NCBI GenBank assembly: GCA_030248135.1
Contig: JASANC010005440.1
Location: forward strand, 124,001-188,000
Length of the DNA: 64,000 nucleotides
From: Theristus sp. LFF4_11
Taxonomy: Eukaryota; Nematoda; Chromadorea; Monhysterida; Xyalidae
Direction: 5' to 3'
In this document: positions 1-12,326 of the stretch, piece by piece
Numbering within the stretch: the first letter of the stretch is position 1
How the letters are laid out: every line of letters begins with the position of its first letter
The notes under the pieces: generated by a model
What the model was told of the DNA's origin: nothing
The model's database searches: none
The model's input: only the letters and a program-made list of their open reading frames with translations
Made by a program: the position numbers and the translations under genes

Positions 1-370
1 AAAAAAACCTCAACACTGAACAAACGTGAACGAAAATCGTAAACGAGCATCAATCAATAAATAAATAATCCACCGCCTTCATGCCAATGCCAAATCGGGG
101 TGTAGAGAAAGAGAGTAAATTCGACATCATCATCATCAAAAATAAACACCGCCGCACGCGCACGTTGTCCGTCTGGTCCTGGCTGTGTGGTTTCCTTTTT
201 CGACCAGTTTTCAATGCAAACACAACTGAACTGGACAAACGCAGACACTCTTTGCCTTCATTGCACTCCACACTCGATTACACCATGGAAAACACGCCCG
301 AAAACATACACAATTCTTCAAAATTAAAAAACAACCGAATTATTGATCAATATATCATCATCGCATCTAA
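1..370. other. Flank without a recognisable gene
   Basis: Short open frames occur on both strands but none has a recognisable domain or credible splice structure. There are simple CAT/ATC runs around 125-140. The segment ends at the A that precedes the Helitron terminus at 371. Confidence 0.4.
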
Positions 371-2715
371 CTAGCCAATTGACCCGTGCCTACGGCACGG
401 TTAGCTGATAAATACAATTGTTATTTTTGAGTGGATTTTGGTTTTTTGAACCGTGCCCGCCCACGACCCGGATTAAAATGTATTGCATTTTGATTTTGAG
501 CTGCTTTAGTCGTTCCGGTTTAAATTATAAAGACAGTCTTCTGATTAAAAACACAATTTTACTGCTTTCCTTTTAAAATTCTCATTTAAATCTAGCTTTT
601 TTAATTGCCAATGGTCAATTGCCGTTCCTGTTAAAAATATGAAAATCTATTTTAACGTTAATTGAATTGAAACGACAAAAAAACGTTTTCTAAAAATCGT
701 TTTTGAATGTAATTTGTGATTGTAATTTTGAATTTTTGTTTTTGAAATTGACACATTTTATTAAACTAAACACCCGCGTTTTGAAAACAAATTTGAAATG
801 CGAAGTTTATAATTTTGCTGTTAGGTTTTTTACCCATTCACCCTGCCCTGAGCCAATTTTTTTGAGTGACACGTATTGAAAAATGTCAAATTAAAAAAAG
901 CTTTTTTCCCAAATTACCCGCTTTGGAAGCCATCTTTCATTCTAATCAGATTTTTAGTCACTCACCCACTTTATTAACAAACCCCGTTTCATATACCCTA
1001 ATATCTAAGCCAAGCCTTCGATGTCGTTTTGCATCCCGATTTTTAAAAACAATTGCAACCCGCTTTCGGTTATCAACTTGTGAACAGCAACAATTGCCAT
1101 TAATTGTCAACTGTGAAAGCCATAACAAACCCCGATTAAAAAAAAAGTTCTCAGGCAAAAACTTTTCAACCAAATGATAATGAAAGATATTGTCTTGAAA
1201 GCAAAGTGCAGTGTGCACATGCAATGCCAAATTCGATGTCGTTTTGCATCCCGATTTTTAAAAACAATTGCAACCCGCTTTCGATTATCAACTTGTGAAC
1301 AGCAACAATTGCCATTAATTGTCAATCACATGTTAAGGCGCTGTCGCGAATAACCAAAGGGAATCATGATGACTTCGCAGTGAAAAGTGACGTTTTTTGA
1401 GAAAATAATTGGCATTGATAACAGGTTATAAAATTGAGCTGTAGTTTTTTAAATAGCAAAAATGAGCGCCAATTCAAATTTCAAAAAAATGCCACACACA
1501 GACACGACTATTATCTTAGTATTATGTTCACCCGTTCACCCTGACCGTCAAGCCTTTTTGTAAGTTAAGTAAGATTGAATAAAAAATATAAAAATTAACG
1601 TTTTATTCAATTACCCGTTTTAAAAAGCTAATGCTTCTTTTACCCGGTTAGCCTAACATAAGCCAAGCCTTTTTTGTAAAGTGAAAATGAATAGAAGAAA
1701 CAAAAACAGTGACGTTTTTAATTTCGTTTTGCAGTCATTGCTTCTTTTTACCCGTTTACGCTAACATAAGCCAAGCATCTTTTGTAATGTGAAAATGCGA
1801 AGTTTATGATTTTGCAATTTTTACCCGTTCACCGTAACCTAAGTCAAGCCTTTTTGTAAATGAAGTAAAATTGAATAAAAAATATAAAAATTAACGGTTT
1901 TTCAATTACCCGTTTTAATAAGATAATGCTTCTTTTACCCGTTCACCCTAACCTAAGTCAAGTCTTTTTGCAAATGAAGTAAAATTGAATAAAAAATATA
2001 AAAATTAACGGTTTTTTCAATTACCCGTTTTAAAAAGCTAATGCTTCTTTAACCCGTTTACCCTAACGTAAGCCAAGCATCTTTTATAAAGCGAAATTGC
2101 GAGGTTTATGATTTTGCTATTTTTACCCGTTCACCGTAACCTAAGTCAAGCCTTTTTGTGAGTGAAGTAAAATTGAATAAAAATATAAAAATTAACAGTT
2201 TTTTTAATTCCCCTTTTTAAAAGCTCATGCTTCGTTTACCCGTTTACCCTAACATAAGCCAAGCCTTTTTGTAAAGTGAAAATAAATAGAAGAAACAAAA
2301 AAGTGACGTTTTTAAGTTTCGTTTTGCAGTCATTGCTTCTTTTTACCCGTTTACACTAACATAACCCAAGCCTTTTGCAAAGTGAAAATGAATGATAAAT
2401 ACCATTGCGACCCAATTGAAAATAACTTACTTTTTTCAAAGACGGTTTTGTCACATCTTTCGCAGTCGCTCGTCAAGTTTTGAGCAGCAACAATTGCTAT
2501 TTGCCAACCGTAGGCATAACCGTAGAGTATCAACTTGAAAAGAGTATCATGATGACTTTCAGCTATGAAGAGCGGCGCTTTGTGTAAACAATTTCAAGTG
2601 ATATCAAAAATAGACAAAGATTGAGATTGAGATGAAGCTTTCTTAAATGGCAAAAATAGCAAAAAAATGGGCGCCAATTCAAAAGTGTGACGGACAGACA
2701 AATTGTAAATTTAGA
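371..2715 (-). mobile_element. Non-autonomous Helitron A
   Basis: Read on the minus strand, the element starts with TCTAAATTTACAATTTG at 2715 and ends in CTAG at 374-371. A strong GC-rich hairpin (CCGTGCC-TAC-GGCACGG, about 383-400) lies about 10 nt before CTAG. The next host base is T, so this fits the Helitron rules (5' TC, 3' hairpin, CTRR, insertion next to T). No Rep/helicase frame is visible, so it is non-autonomous. A third 5'-like subterminal sequence near 1524 suggests that the element is itself a composite of two copies. The interior is minisatellite-like. Confidence 0.72.
1525..2400. repeat. Internal Helitron minisatellite, part 1
   Basis: Repeated blocks combine TACCCGTTCACCCTAACC, AAGTCAAGCCTTTTTGTAA and a TATAAAAATTAACG module, in irregular tandem order at roughly 100-200 bp spacing. 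The same blocks fill 2890-4840. Confidence 0.8.
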
Positions 2716-5376
2716 CTAGCCAATTGACCCGAGCGTATGTGGCTTAATCAATGCCAAGCCTTTTTGGTGAAGTGGCATTGAATTAAAAAGAAAAAACAGT
2801 AACGTTTACTGAATAACCAATCTGAAGAAAATTTACTTTGTGCTGCCGTGAAGCCGCCTACAATACAATATTTTTTATTGTATTTAAATGAATAAAAAAT
2901 GCGAAGTTTATGAGTTTGTTATTTTTACCCGTTCACCCTAACCTAAGGCAAGCCTTTTTGTATGTGAAGTAAGATTGAATAAAAAACATAAAAATTAACG
3001 TTTTTAATTACCCGTTTAAAAAGCTAATGCTTCATTTACCCGTTTACCTTAGCCATGCCTTTTTTGTAAAGTGAAAATGCGAAGTTTATGATTTTGCTAT
3101 TTTTACCCGTTCACCCTGACCGTCAAGCCTTTTTGTAAGTTAAGTAAGATTGAATAAAAAATATAAAAATTAACGTTTTATTCAATTACCCGTTTTAAAA
3201 AGCTAATGCTTCTTTTACCCGGTTAGCCTAACATAAGCCAAGCCTTTTTTGTAAAGTGAAAATGAATAGAAGAAACAAAAACAGTGACGTTTTTAATTTC
3301 GTTTTGCAGTCATTGCTTCTTTTTACCCGTTTACCCTAACATAAGCCAAGCATCTTTTGTAATGTGAAAATGCGAAGTTTATGATTTTGCAATTTTTACC
3401 CGTTCACCGTAACCTAAGTCAAGCCTTTTTGTAAATGAAGTAAAATTGAATAAAAAATATAAAAATTAACGGTTTTTTCAATTACCCGTTTTAATAAGAT
3501 AATGCTTCTTTTACCCGTTCACCCTAACCTAAGTCAAGCCTTTTTGCAAATAAAGTAAAATTGAATAAAAAATATAAAAATTAACGGTTTTTTCAATTAC
3601 CCGTTTTAAAAAGCTAATACTTCTTTAACCCGTTTACCCTAACGTAAGCCAAGCATCTTTTAGAAAGCGAAAATGCGAGGTTTATGATTTTGCTATTTTT
3701 ACCCGTTCACCGTAACCTAAGTCAAGCCTTTTTGTAAGTGAAGTAAAATTGAATAAAAATATAAAAGTTAACGGTTTTTTAATTACCCGTTTTAAAAAGC
3801 TCATGCTTCGTTTACCCGTTTACCCTAACATAAGCCAAGCCTTTTTGTAAAGTGAAAATAAATAGAAGAAACAAAAAAGTGCCCGTTTACCCTAACATAA
3901 CCCAAGCCTTTTGCAAAGTGAAAAAAGCGAAGTTTATGATTTTGCTATTTTTACCCGTTCACCCTAACCTAAGTCAAGCCTTTTTGTATGTGAAGTAAGA
4001 TTGAATAAAAAACATAAAGATTAACGTTTTTTTCAATTATCCGTTTTAAAAAGCTAATGCTTCTTTTACCCGTTTACCTAAGCCAAGCCTTTTTTGCAAA
4101 GTGAAAATGCGAAGTTTATGATTTTGCTATTTTTACCCGTTCACCCTAACCTAAGTCAAGCCTTTTTGTATGTGAAGTAAGATTGAATAAAAAACATAAA
4201 GATTAACGTTTTTTTCAATTACCCGTTTTAAAAAGCTAATGCTTCTTTTACCCGTTTACCTAAGCCAAGCCTTTTTTGCAAAGTGAAAATGCGAAGTTTA
4301 TGATTTTGCTATTTTTGCCCGTTCACCCTAATTTAAGTCAAGCCTTTTTGTAAGTTATGCGAAGTTTATGATTTTTCTATTTTTTACCCGTTCACCCTAA
4401 CCTAAGTTAAGCCTTTTTGTATGTGAAGTAAGATTGAATAAAAACATAAAAATTAACGTTTTTTTCAATTACCCGTCTTAAAAAGCTAATGCTTCTTTTA
4501 CCCGTTTACCTAAGCCAAGCCTTTTTGCAAAGTGAAAATGCGAAGGTTATGATTTTGCTAGTTTTACCCGTTCACCCTAACCTAAGTCAAGCCTTTTTGT
4601 AAGTTAAGTAAGATTGAAAAAAATATAAAAATTAACGTTTTTTTCATTAAAAAATACCCGTTTTAAAAACATATGCTTCTTTTACCCGGTTACCCTAACA
4701 TAAGCTAAGCCTTTTTTCTAAAGTGAAAAATGAATAGAAGAAACAAAAAAGTGACGTTTATAATTTCGTTTTAAAGTCATTGCTTCTTTTACCCGTTTAC
4801 CCCAACATGACCCAAACATTTTGCAAAGTGAAAATGAATGGTAAATACCATTTCGACCCAATTAAAAAACTAACTTTTTTCAGAGACGATTTTGTCACAT
4901 CTTTCGCAGTCGCTCGTCAAGTTTTGAGCAGCAGCAATTGCCAGTTGCCCATCGTGCGTTACGTTGAAATTAAATATTGTTGAAGTTGAATACGTTGTTT
5001 TGAATCAAAAGTGCAACTTGCAATTGCAATGCCGATGTCGATGCGTGTTTTGCAACCCGATTTTTAAAAACAAAAAAGTTCAAACTTTTTTCAAAGACGG
5101 TTTTGTTACATCTTTCGCAGTCGATCATCAAGTTTTGATCAGCCACGCTTCCATTTGCCTATGCTGCGTAGAACTGTCTCTGTTGACCAAAGAGTATCAT
5201 GATGACTTCAGCTATATGAAGAGCGACGCTTTGAGAAAACAATCTCAACTGGCTTTGATAAAAATAGGTTAAGGAAATTGAGATGCAGTTTTCTTAAATA
5301 GCAAAAATGAGCGCCAATTCAAATTTCATGAAAATGACAGGGACAGACAGACAAATTGCATTTTTAGTATAATAGA
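2716..5376 (-). mobile_element. Non-autonomous Helitron B, abutting Helitron A
   Basis: On the minus strand it begins TCTATTATACTAAAAATG at 5376, preceded by host A, and ends CTAG at 2719-2716. It is followed with no gap by the TC of Helitron A. The 5' subterminal block (5200-5370) matches 2555-2712 and 1360-1520, including a shared GCGCCAATTCAAA core. The 3' hairpin is weaker than in A. No transposase frame is seen; the middle is a long array of related repeats. Confidence 0.7.
2890..4840. repeat. Internal Helitron minisatellite, part 2
   Basis: A tandem-like array of the same modules as 1525-2400, with a TGCGAAGTTTATGATTTTGC spacer recurring many times. The stretch 3100-3900 repeats the order found at 1540-2330 almost base for base, indicating a segmental duplication between the two Helitrons. 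Confidence 0.8.
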
Positions 5377-7424
5377 TAGATGATGATGATATTGAAATCA
5401 ACATCACGTTTCCCCAAACAAAACAGCGTCAGTTCAATAAAAAAAACAACAACACCATATAATTGTTACTGGGCAAACTGAAAAACCCGCCGATCCCCTT
5501 AAAAGGGCCACTATTCCGAATGCTCTGGACCATTCTGGTCTTGAATTCCGGTTTCGGCACGTGCAACACACTCAGATGTATGTAATGGGTGAGATAACGC
5601 AGTAATAATAATAATACAGCAAATATGTCTTCTGTCGGCTTTATAGGGCGACATAAAAACGAGAAATGTAGAAATGTGTAGTAGCCAGAACATGGTAAAT
5701 CAAGAAAAATAGTGCCCCATAGGTCCATACTCCCCTTTCTATTTCAAAGGAATATGATAAGACACACGCGTATTCGGGGTCATAAAATGCTGCAACCGAA
5801 ATTCATTAGTATTACAGAATGCTGATTATCTGCGGCTGCTGGTGCATTTCTTTTTCTGTGACAAATTTCTTTTTTAGATTACCCATTGAAATATCGGACG
5901 AATTGGATTGGTACAAACTGATTTCCTGATGTTTTCAGCCGCATTCATGAAGCAGCGTAGCTACGCGGTCACTAAATACTGCTTCATGAATGCCCCATAA
6001 CCAATCAGCAATTCTCTCAACTGCCCTAAAATTACACAATGTCTTGAAGCCACCATCTCAGAATGATCGAAGCGTTTGGTCCTGGAACCCGCTTTCCCCT
6101 TCCCTTCCGTCTAAAATCAGCCAGAAGACCAGCGCGATAATAAATAATGCCAATAATAATCGAAAACTGATAATCGTGTGATATGAACACAGACAGCACA
6201 GCCTCAAGAAACGCCAGAAACGGTGCAGGAAACGTGAATCCATAGCGTTGAATAATTCGCGCACCACTAATTTTCATTAAGCTGGCTCGCGCGCGCACCC
6301 TCGCAAGCAGCTTGGGTTGGTTAGCTTCACTTCGAGCGTGGTTCCAGAAAGAAAAGCGAAAATATTAGATTGTCTGTCATGATTTTAATAACGTAATCTA
6401 AGACGTCGAAAGCCACGCCACACAATACACATCTACATCTGTCGTCGTCGTCGTTAACTTCGAACAAAAGCGAAAACGGAACGGGTGTTAACGGGGGGAA
6501 GGGTGGAAAAGCCGTCTGTGCTAATTATGAAAAGCCGCCGATGGGCGAATTAGCAGCCGCATGATTGAGATTTCGAAAGTGACAGCCATTCTAAGGGCCA
6601 TTTCAGTTACGTGTTTTCACAAAGCACCCGTTAAAACGCAATCACGCGACTAATTCATTTCAGTGAATGCACAGTTTCTGCGGAAATATTTCGGCCACAA
6701 AACAATGAAGGCGGAAAATTTTCGACATAATTTATCAGAAAAAGTCCGTTGCTAATGGCAGTTAAAATTCAATTTACCTGGAAATTTGGAGTTGTTCCAT
6801 TATCTCTGCAGTTCTCTAGTCGAATCGATGTTTTCGGTTTATTACGATTTCAAAAACAGAAGAAGAAATTTAGCGAAATTCTAGCAATCAAAAACTGCAA
6901 ACTCGCAAAAGCAACAAAACAAAACAGCCTGCAGCGATAAAAACGCGCTGAAAACTGCAGCCTCTCCGATTACTCTACCCATTAACATCGCATTCATTCG
7001 AGCGGTGATAGAGATGTATCTCGGAACTTTAATACGATTGAGAATGAGAAGGGAATTGAATTCGCACAAATACTCCCATATTGCACAAGCACGACACGTT
7101 TTCGAGAAAAACGAAGAAACTAAAAACTGAGCTTGAGACGTTGTCGTAAGATTACTCGAATAGCAGATTCATATAAATGTATAAATGTACAAAGCACTCT
7201 GGGTTTCCGCATTACCTACTTGAAAGAAAAGCACATTCACGATTACTATTTTTGTGTATTCTATTCAAATTCTAACATGCTTTTCATCTTCGCAAATGCC
7301 ACACACATCTCACACCCTGTCCTGTATTGTCATGAACAGACCAAACCCGAAGCAATCATACGCACAATTTTCTAACACTGCGGCTGAATTAAAATAAAGA
7401 GATAGGTGTAATGTATTAAACATT
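5377..7424. other. Gene-free stretch
   Basis: Apart from the hairpin at 5941-5994, no splice-consistent coding exon, RNA gene or known family is recognisable. Short frames on both strands have no family resemblance that I can see. Confidence 0.4.
5941..5994. repeat. Palindromic miniature element (GCATTCATGAAGCAG family)
   Basis: GCATTCATGAAGCAG at 5941-5955 is answered by CTGCTTCATGAATGC at 5980-5994. The loop is a CGTAGCTACG palindrome plus GGTCACTAAATA. The same arms occur at 21541-21629 and, diverged, at 50384-50714, so this is a dispersed hairpin family. Confidence 0.75.
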
Positions 7425-7432
7425 GTCACAAG

Positions 7433-8466
7433 TAGGGTTAAAGGCTTTGAAAAAAAAAATTTTTTTATTTTTTTTTTCGTTTTTTTTTTAATTTGGATTT
7501 TTTTTTAAACTTAAAAAAAAATTTGAAAAATTTTTCTTCTACTTTGCTCTGAAAATTCGATTTATGGCATAATTTTTTGAAAGTTCAAACCAAATTTTCT
7601 TCCCAACTTCTTTGTGTGCTTAGGTACATGTCATTATTTGGTCATTTTGACCGACGTACTCCATGTTTTTCGATTTGGATGACTTCTAGAGTCAATTTTT
7701 AGCGTTGAAATGACTTAACTGAATTGAAATATCGTTTCAGAAATCGTTTTCTTGCAACTTAGAACATGTTTTTTCAGTCGGTAGGCCATGAGATGAACAT
7801 ATTTTGTTGATTGGCGTATGTTATAGGTCTACAATGGAGTTGTGCGATATATTGTTAAACAATTGGAGCGGAGATGTTGGTTAATACCACATCACACGAC
7901 CGTTTTTCAGATACCCGATAACATGGCCACATGTTAAAACTTGCGTGCTGAGCTAAACTAACGTGTTAAACTTGCGTCTGTCAGTTGCCCGCAACGTGAT
8001 CGCGAAATTATGGTACGTGTTTTCGATACGATGATTTGAAGAGTGGGCTCTCGCCATGTGGCAGATAGCATAGCTGGTTGAACCTGAAAGTAAGTGTCTT
8101 GGGGGGGGGGCGACCGGGTCGACAGGGGTTGCCGACTTAGCTACAGCAAACAGGAATTTTTGAACACAGTCAAATTTTGGTAATTTTCTAAAGAGGAACA
8201 ACTAAGAACGGTTCAATATTCAAGTACACGTCGAAAATTGTCCTGTTTTACTGTTGAAAATGCAACTTTCCCTCTATGAAATGGACATAATTTCAATAAA
8301 ACACGATTTTCGCTCTTATAGTTTTCCGGATCGTTCTGAAAATAGTCTAGATAAACTCAGCTCGACGAGACGCTTCGAACAAACCTAACTTGTAAAAAAA
8401 ATTTAAAAAAAAAAAATTTTTTTTTAATTTAAAAAAAAAATCCGGATTTTTTTTCCCCTAACCCTA
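7433..8466. mobile_element. hAT-type MITE, copy 1
   Basis: The ends are TAGGGTTAAAGGC on the left and CCCCTAACCCTA on the right. A perfect 8-bp target duplication GTCACAAG flanks it at 7425-7432 and 8467-8474. An 8-bp duplication and TAGGG termini fit the hAT superfamily. The inside has A/T homopolymer stretches near both ends and no transposase frame. It is nearly identical to 16090-17141. Confidence 0.85.
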
Positions 8467-8474
8467 GTCACAAG

Positions 8475-11132
8475 CATTATGTTCCTCTCGAGGCCCTGAG
8501 AACTCCAAGTAGCAAGACAAGTACCCGGTATTTCGCTTGAAGGGCAAATCACCCTCACGGGCCCCGATGTATATTTTGCAAACAATTACACAATTATAAT
8601 TCCAATGTTTGCCCGTGACGCCGCGACATGACAAGCCCTGTCCGGAATACATCATGTTTATCTAGTCTTCTAATCTTGTTCCAAACACCACCGCCTGTTA
8701 ATTTCTAGAGGAGCCCCGGTGTCTGTCGGCTGCCACATTTCGCCATTATTTCGGTTATGATTGATTTTGTGAACCACCATTCTCATCTCGACCTACCCAC
8801 TTCAAAGCCCCTCCAAACCAACCCAACCAATCACCGTTTGAAGCAATGCAGCAATTTTGATTGATAATTGATAACCAACTGACCATAAGCGGGTAGAGCT
8901 CCGCTAAACACGACTTAATGCCAGGCAAGCGGACTAGCCAATGTGGTGGGGAATTCACGGCCTCATTTTCGCCTCGAAATCTCATCACATGCACAAATGA
9001 CAGCTCGACATTCTATTGTTCTGCCAATTTGTCGGCATACAACGACACAAATTCACATTGTTCATAGCATATGCGCAGTTGAACTCCCCTCCCCCAGTAA
9101 ACGCAAACACATACGAATGAATGTATACAAAATGTATACGAATTTCCACCGAGTTACCAAGTTCGTCGTGGGATCAAAAGTACAAAATGACAGCCCCGCC
9201 CCAGTAACATGGTTTCAAAAGTACCCTCCTCCCCTATATTTCTGTGGCCCCCGTTCCATGCGCGTGATGACTAAACAGCAATTGGACAATGCATGGCATA
9301 TTTTAAAAATTCATCCATTCATGACTAATCGACCGCTAAGGGTAGTGGAAGCTTGCAGTATTATTGCTTCATTGCTTACTACTAGAGCGTATGCTTCATT
9401 GTATTTTCATTAAGCTCAGCTTCACAAGCACGTATATTAGAACAACAACAAAATGTTGCTATACATAGAAATACGTCGGTTCGGTTGGAAGGAAACTGAA
9501 AGGGTAAGGTCCCTATTTTTGGCTCTCAAATATTGCTTTTTGCCTTCGCCATTCGGCAAGGCACACTGAAATGCAAGCTCAATTGTGAAATGTCCACCAC
9601 TGCTCAATAAATATGGCGTAGACAGAAAATATTGTTTTTCTGACGAATTTCGCAACCCGAATATCATGCCCGCATTCTCTGTGCGCAGAATGGGTGGTAA
9701 TAAAAACGTGCAGCAAAAAAACAAAAACAACAAAAACCTGACGGCCTCGAAGACTGAACAAACAAAAAACCCGATACCTCTCTTTGTTCAAGGCATGAAA
9801 GGATAGCTGCTAAATTTCCGAGCAAATAAACAATAAATCACTCACAAGCAATCACCTAAAATGTGAAATCACAGCCACAAAAAGACTATTCCACGGTCAA
9901 CCAAACCACCAGTCAGTTGGGAGCAAAAACAAATAAGTGAAATCGAACACCGAAAAACTGGCATCAAATGCTACCCATCTTCAACTCATGGATGGAATAA
10001 AATGAAAAACACCCAAAAAAACCATTATCAAGAATGCAGGAAGTTTGCTGCCCCTGTATCGCAACCGCAAAATTCAATCCCACAAAGTACCACATTACGG
10101 AAGCCACCACAACAGTGAGGCTTACTGCTCATAATTCTTTCATAATGCTGGTGCTAGTGGTGCTTCTCAAAAAAGCTACTGCTATCTTGCAAAGCGAAAT
10201 GCATACTGGATTGAATGAAATGGTTTCACAAAAGCTTTCGAGGCACAAGTTTTGAATCTCAAATCTCGCACTCACAGTACGTTTCGGTTTGTTTTTAGGC
10301 ATGAAGTACCACAGTTAAAGCGACAGTCTCCATTTGTCCAAAACAACATTTAAACTGTAATCTGTGCACTCAACATTCACAAAGAAAAACTGAATGAATA
10401 ATAAGGATTTATGGTTGGGTTGACAAACTCTATAAAACTGCAATATGTTTGTATGTTGAAGGTGGAACGGAGGGAAAAGCCAAAAACTAACACGACGAAT
10501 TAAAAAACATTGAAAATTCAAATAAAGGCAAAAAAATACACAAAGCACCACCAACATTTCTCATCGATTTGCGCCTGCTCGGTTGTCCCAATCATGCACA
10601 CTGTGTAGATCCAGATGATCACGACATTCGATCGAAGACTTTTTCTAACAGCCATTTTCTTTGTATCACAGATGCGAAATTTGATCAAATATAAATCGGC
10701 AGACAGATCGTAGCACCGCTCTTCCTCGCTCTAGTTTCGATCGAAACTCGAAAAATTGTTATCTGCAGATGCACTGAGACCGGACCGAAACCAGATGTGC
10801 GACACACACAGTTCCCATCGAACGTTGCTGAGGAATAAATAGGAATTTTATTCAAACTCGTACTACATTGTTGTTCCAGTGCTATTCTTCGATCGGCAGA
10901 ATATGTTCATGAAGTTGCTTGCTAATTTTCGAACGTTTGATCTGAAATTGGAATGTCAAAAGAATAACTCACCATTTTTTGTTCGGTATAGAATCATAGT
11001 TGTTCTTGGCGGGGGGGGCTGGGGGGTCGAATCAATCTCTTAGCCTTTTTCTTAGCCAACTATCTATCTGAAAATTTTTGTCTTCGTAGATACAAAAAGA
11101 GTCAATTTTGACCAAAATTGACCATTTTTGTA
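8475..11132. other. Gene-free stretch
   Basis: The longest frame (plus strand 8943-9413, 156 codons) has no recognisable domain or coding-like composition. No tRNA, splice-consistent exon series or repeat family is evident here. A poly-G run lies near 11010. Confidence 0.35.
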
Positions 11133-11250
11133 GGGATGGAGCCGGCAAATTTGCCGGCTTCCGGGCCGGGCCCGTGTGGAAGCCGAGCCGGCCGGGCCGG
11201 GCCCGGTTGAAATTGACGGCTTCCGGGCCGGCTTGGCCCTTTTGGTAGAG
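11133..11250 (-). repeat. Probable hAT 3' terminal region, GC-rich
   Basis: TAGGGATGGAGCCGG begins at 11133 and is followed by a dense GCCGG/GGGCCGGGCCCG inverted-repeat tract. It lies about 160 bp beyond the stop of the hAT transposase remnant, as expected for the element's 3' end on the minus strand. A second GAGCCGGCCGGGCCC tract occurs at 11944. No matching opposite terminus was found. Confidence 0.5.
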
Positions 11251-11411
11251 TTACCTTAGTTCTCAATTATTTTATGCCCATTTTCATTTTCCATAACTTT
11301 TATCAGCAACTTTCTTACATAGAGCACGATGCACACAAAGTCACCAAAACCTGGTACACACCAATCAAAACATGATAACAACAGCAACTGACAAAACTTC
11401 ATACCGCTGAT

Positions 11412-11814
11412 TTATTTGAACTCATAGGCATAATCAAGTGCTGGCAACACTCCATTTAGAAACATGATCTTTTCGGCGTTCGGAGCTGACAGACGAGATC
11501 GGTTGTACACAAACACCTGCCTGGCTTCAGAGAACATTCGTTCGCTTGCCACGCTTGTTGGTGGCGGTGCCAGGTATCTGCGCGCGATTGTCGATAGTTT
11601 GGGTATTTTGGCGAATCAGCCGCCAAAAGTCCAGCACTAGATGACTTTTGTCCGGTTCGTCGTCGTCGATAAAATCATTCGGCCCGTACATATTAATTTC
11701 GCCGCGCAGTTCGTCTTCAAGATTGGATTCTCCTGACGGGTGGCGCGGTCGCACAGCGTGAAACTCGATGCCTCTGTAGGCCAGTCGATTTCTTTGCATT
11801 GCATTGCATCGCAA
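11412..11814 (-). pseudogene. hAT transposase C-terminal (hATC dimerisation) remnant
   Basis: The minus-strand frame ending at TAA 11414-11412 reads RYLAPPPTSVASERMFSEA followed by Q.FVYNRSRL...A.KIMFLNGVLP. This is the conserved hATC dimerisation signature (ARxYLxxPPTSxxSERxFS). The upstream half, DFIDDDEPDK then VLDFWRLIR, lies in another reading frame, so a frameshift separates the two near 11590. The N-terminal zinc finger and the catalytic core are missing. This is a dead transposase, but an ancestral relative could have mobilised the hAT-type MITEs nearby. Confidence 0.82.
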
Positions 11815-12211
11815 CGTAAAGCTTTTTTACTTGGGCGCGCGCGCACTTCGCATCCGGATCAATCACACTCACTCCCAATCAGCGTGCTGAATTGCGACTC
11901 CGCTCACTTTTTGAACACGTTCAAAATCAAATGAAACGCAGCTGAGCCGGCCGGGCCCGTCAAATTTTGCCCGGCTTAATTTAAATAAGCTTAAATAAGC
12001 TCAGCTCAAAAAGTTGTTCAAGCCTAAAATCAATCGGTAAAACGGCCCAGAGTCGGCTTGAAAGAAACAAAAACAAACCGCTGAACAATGAAAAACATGA
12101 TTTTTTCTGAATCCCGTTCCCAGGGGTGCGGAGCGTGAGGAGTCGACCAATCAGCGAGTTGCATATATTAGCCAGTAAAATGTAGCAATGTCCGAGAACA
12201 TCCAATGTTGG

Positions 12212-12305
12212 AGCGTGAGTTAACTGAAATTTTTGTTTTTTTTAATTAATTTAAAAAAATAATTAAAAAATCCCAATTTTTTAGTTCAAAAAAATCTAAC
12301 CCTAG
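12212..12305. mobile_element. Truncated hAT-MITE end
   Basis: An A/T-rich stretch runs into TCTAACCCTAGGGG, resembling the right terminus of the hAT MITEs. It has no partner end or target duplication. Confidence 0.4.
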
Positions 12306-12326
12306 GGGAGGGGAGGGGGTTAGGAG

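Noticed and set aside
1525..4840. CRISPR-like array
   Set aside because: Repeat units are long, irregular and diverged, without uniform spacers, in eukaryotic DNA.
8943..9413. 156-codon plus-strand frame
   Set aside because: No recognisable motif, no coding-like codon use and no splice context.
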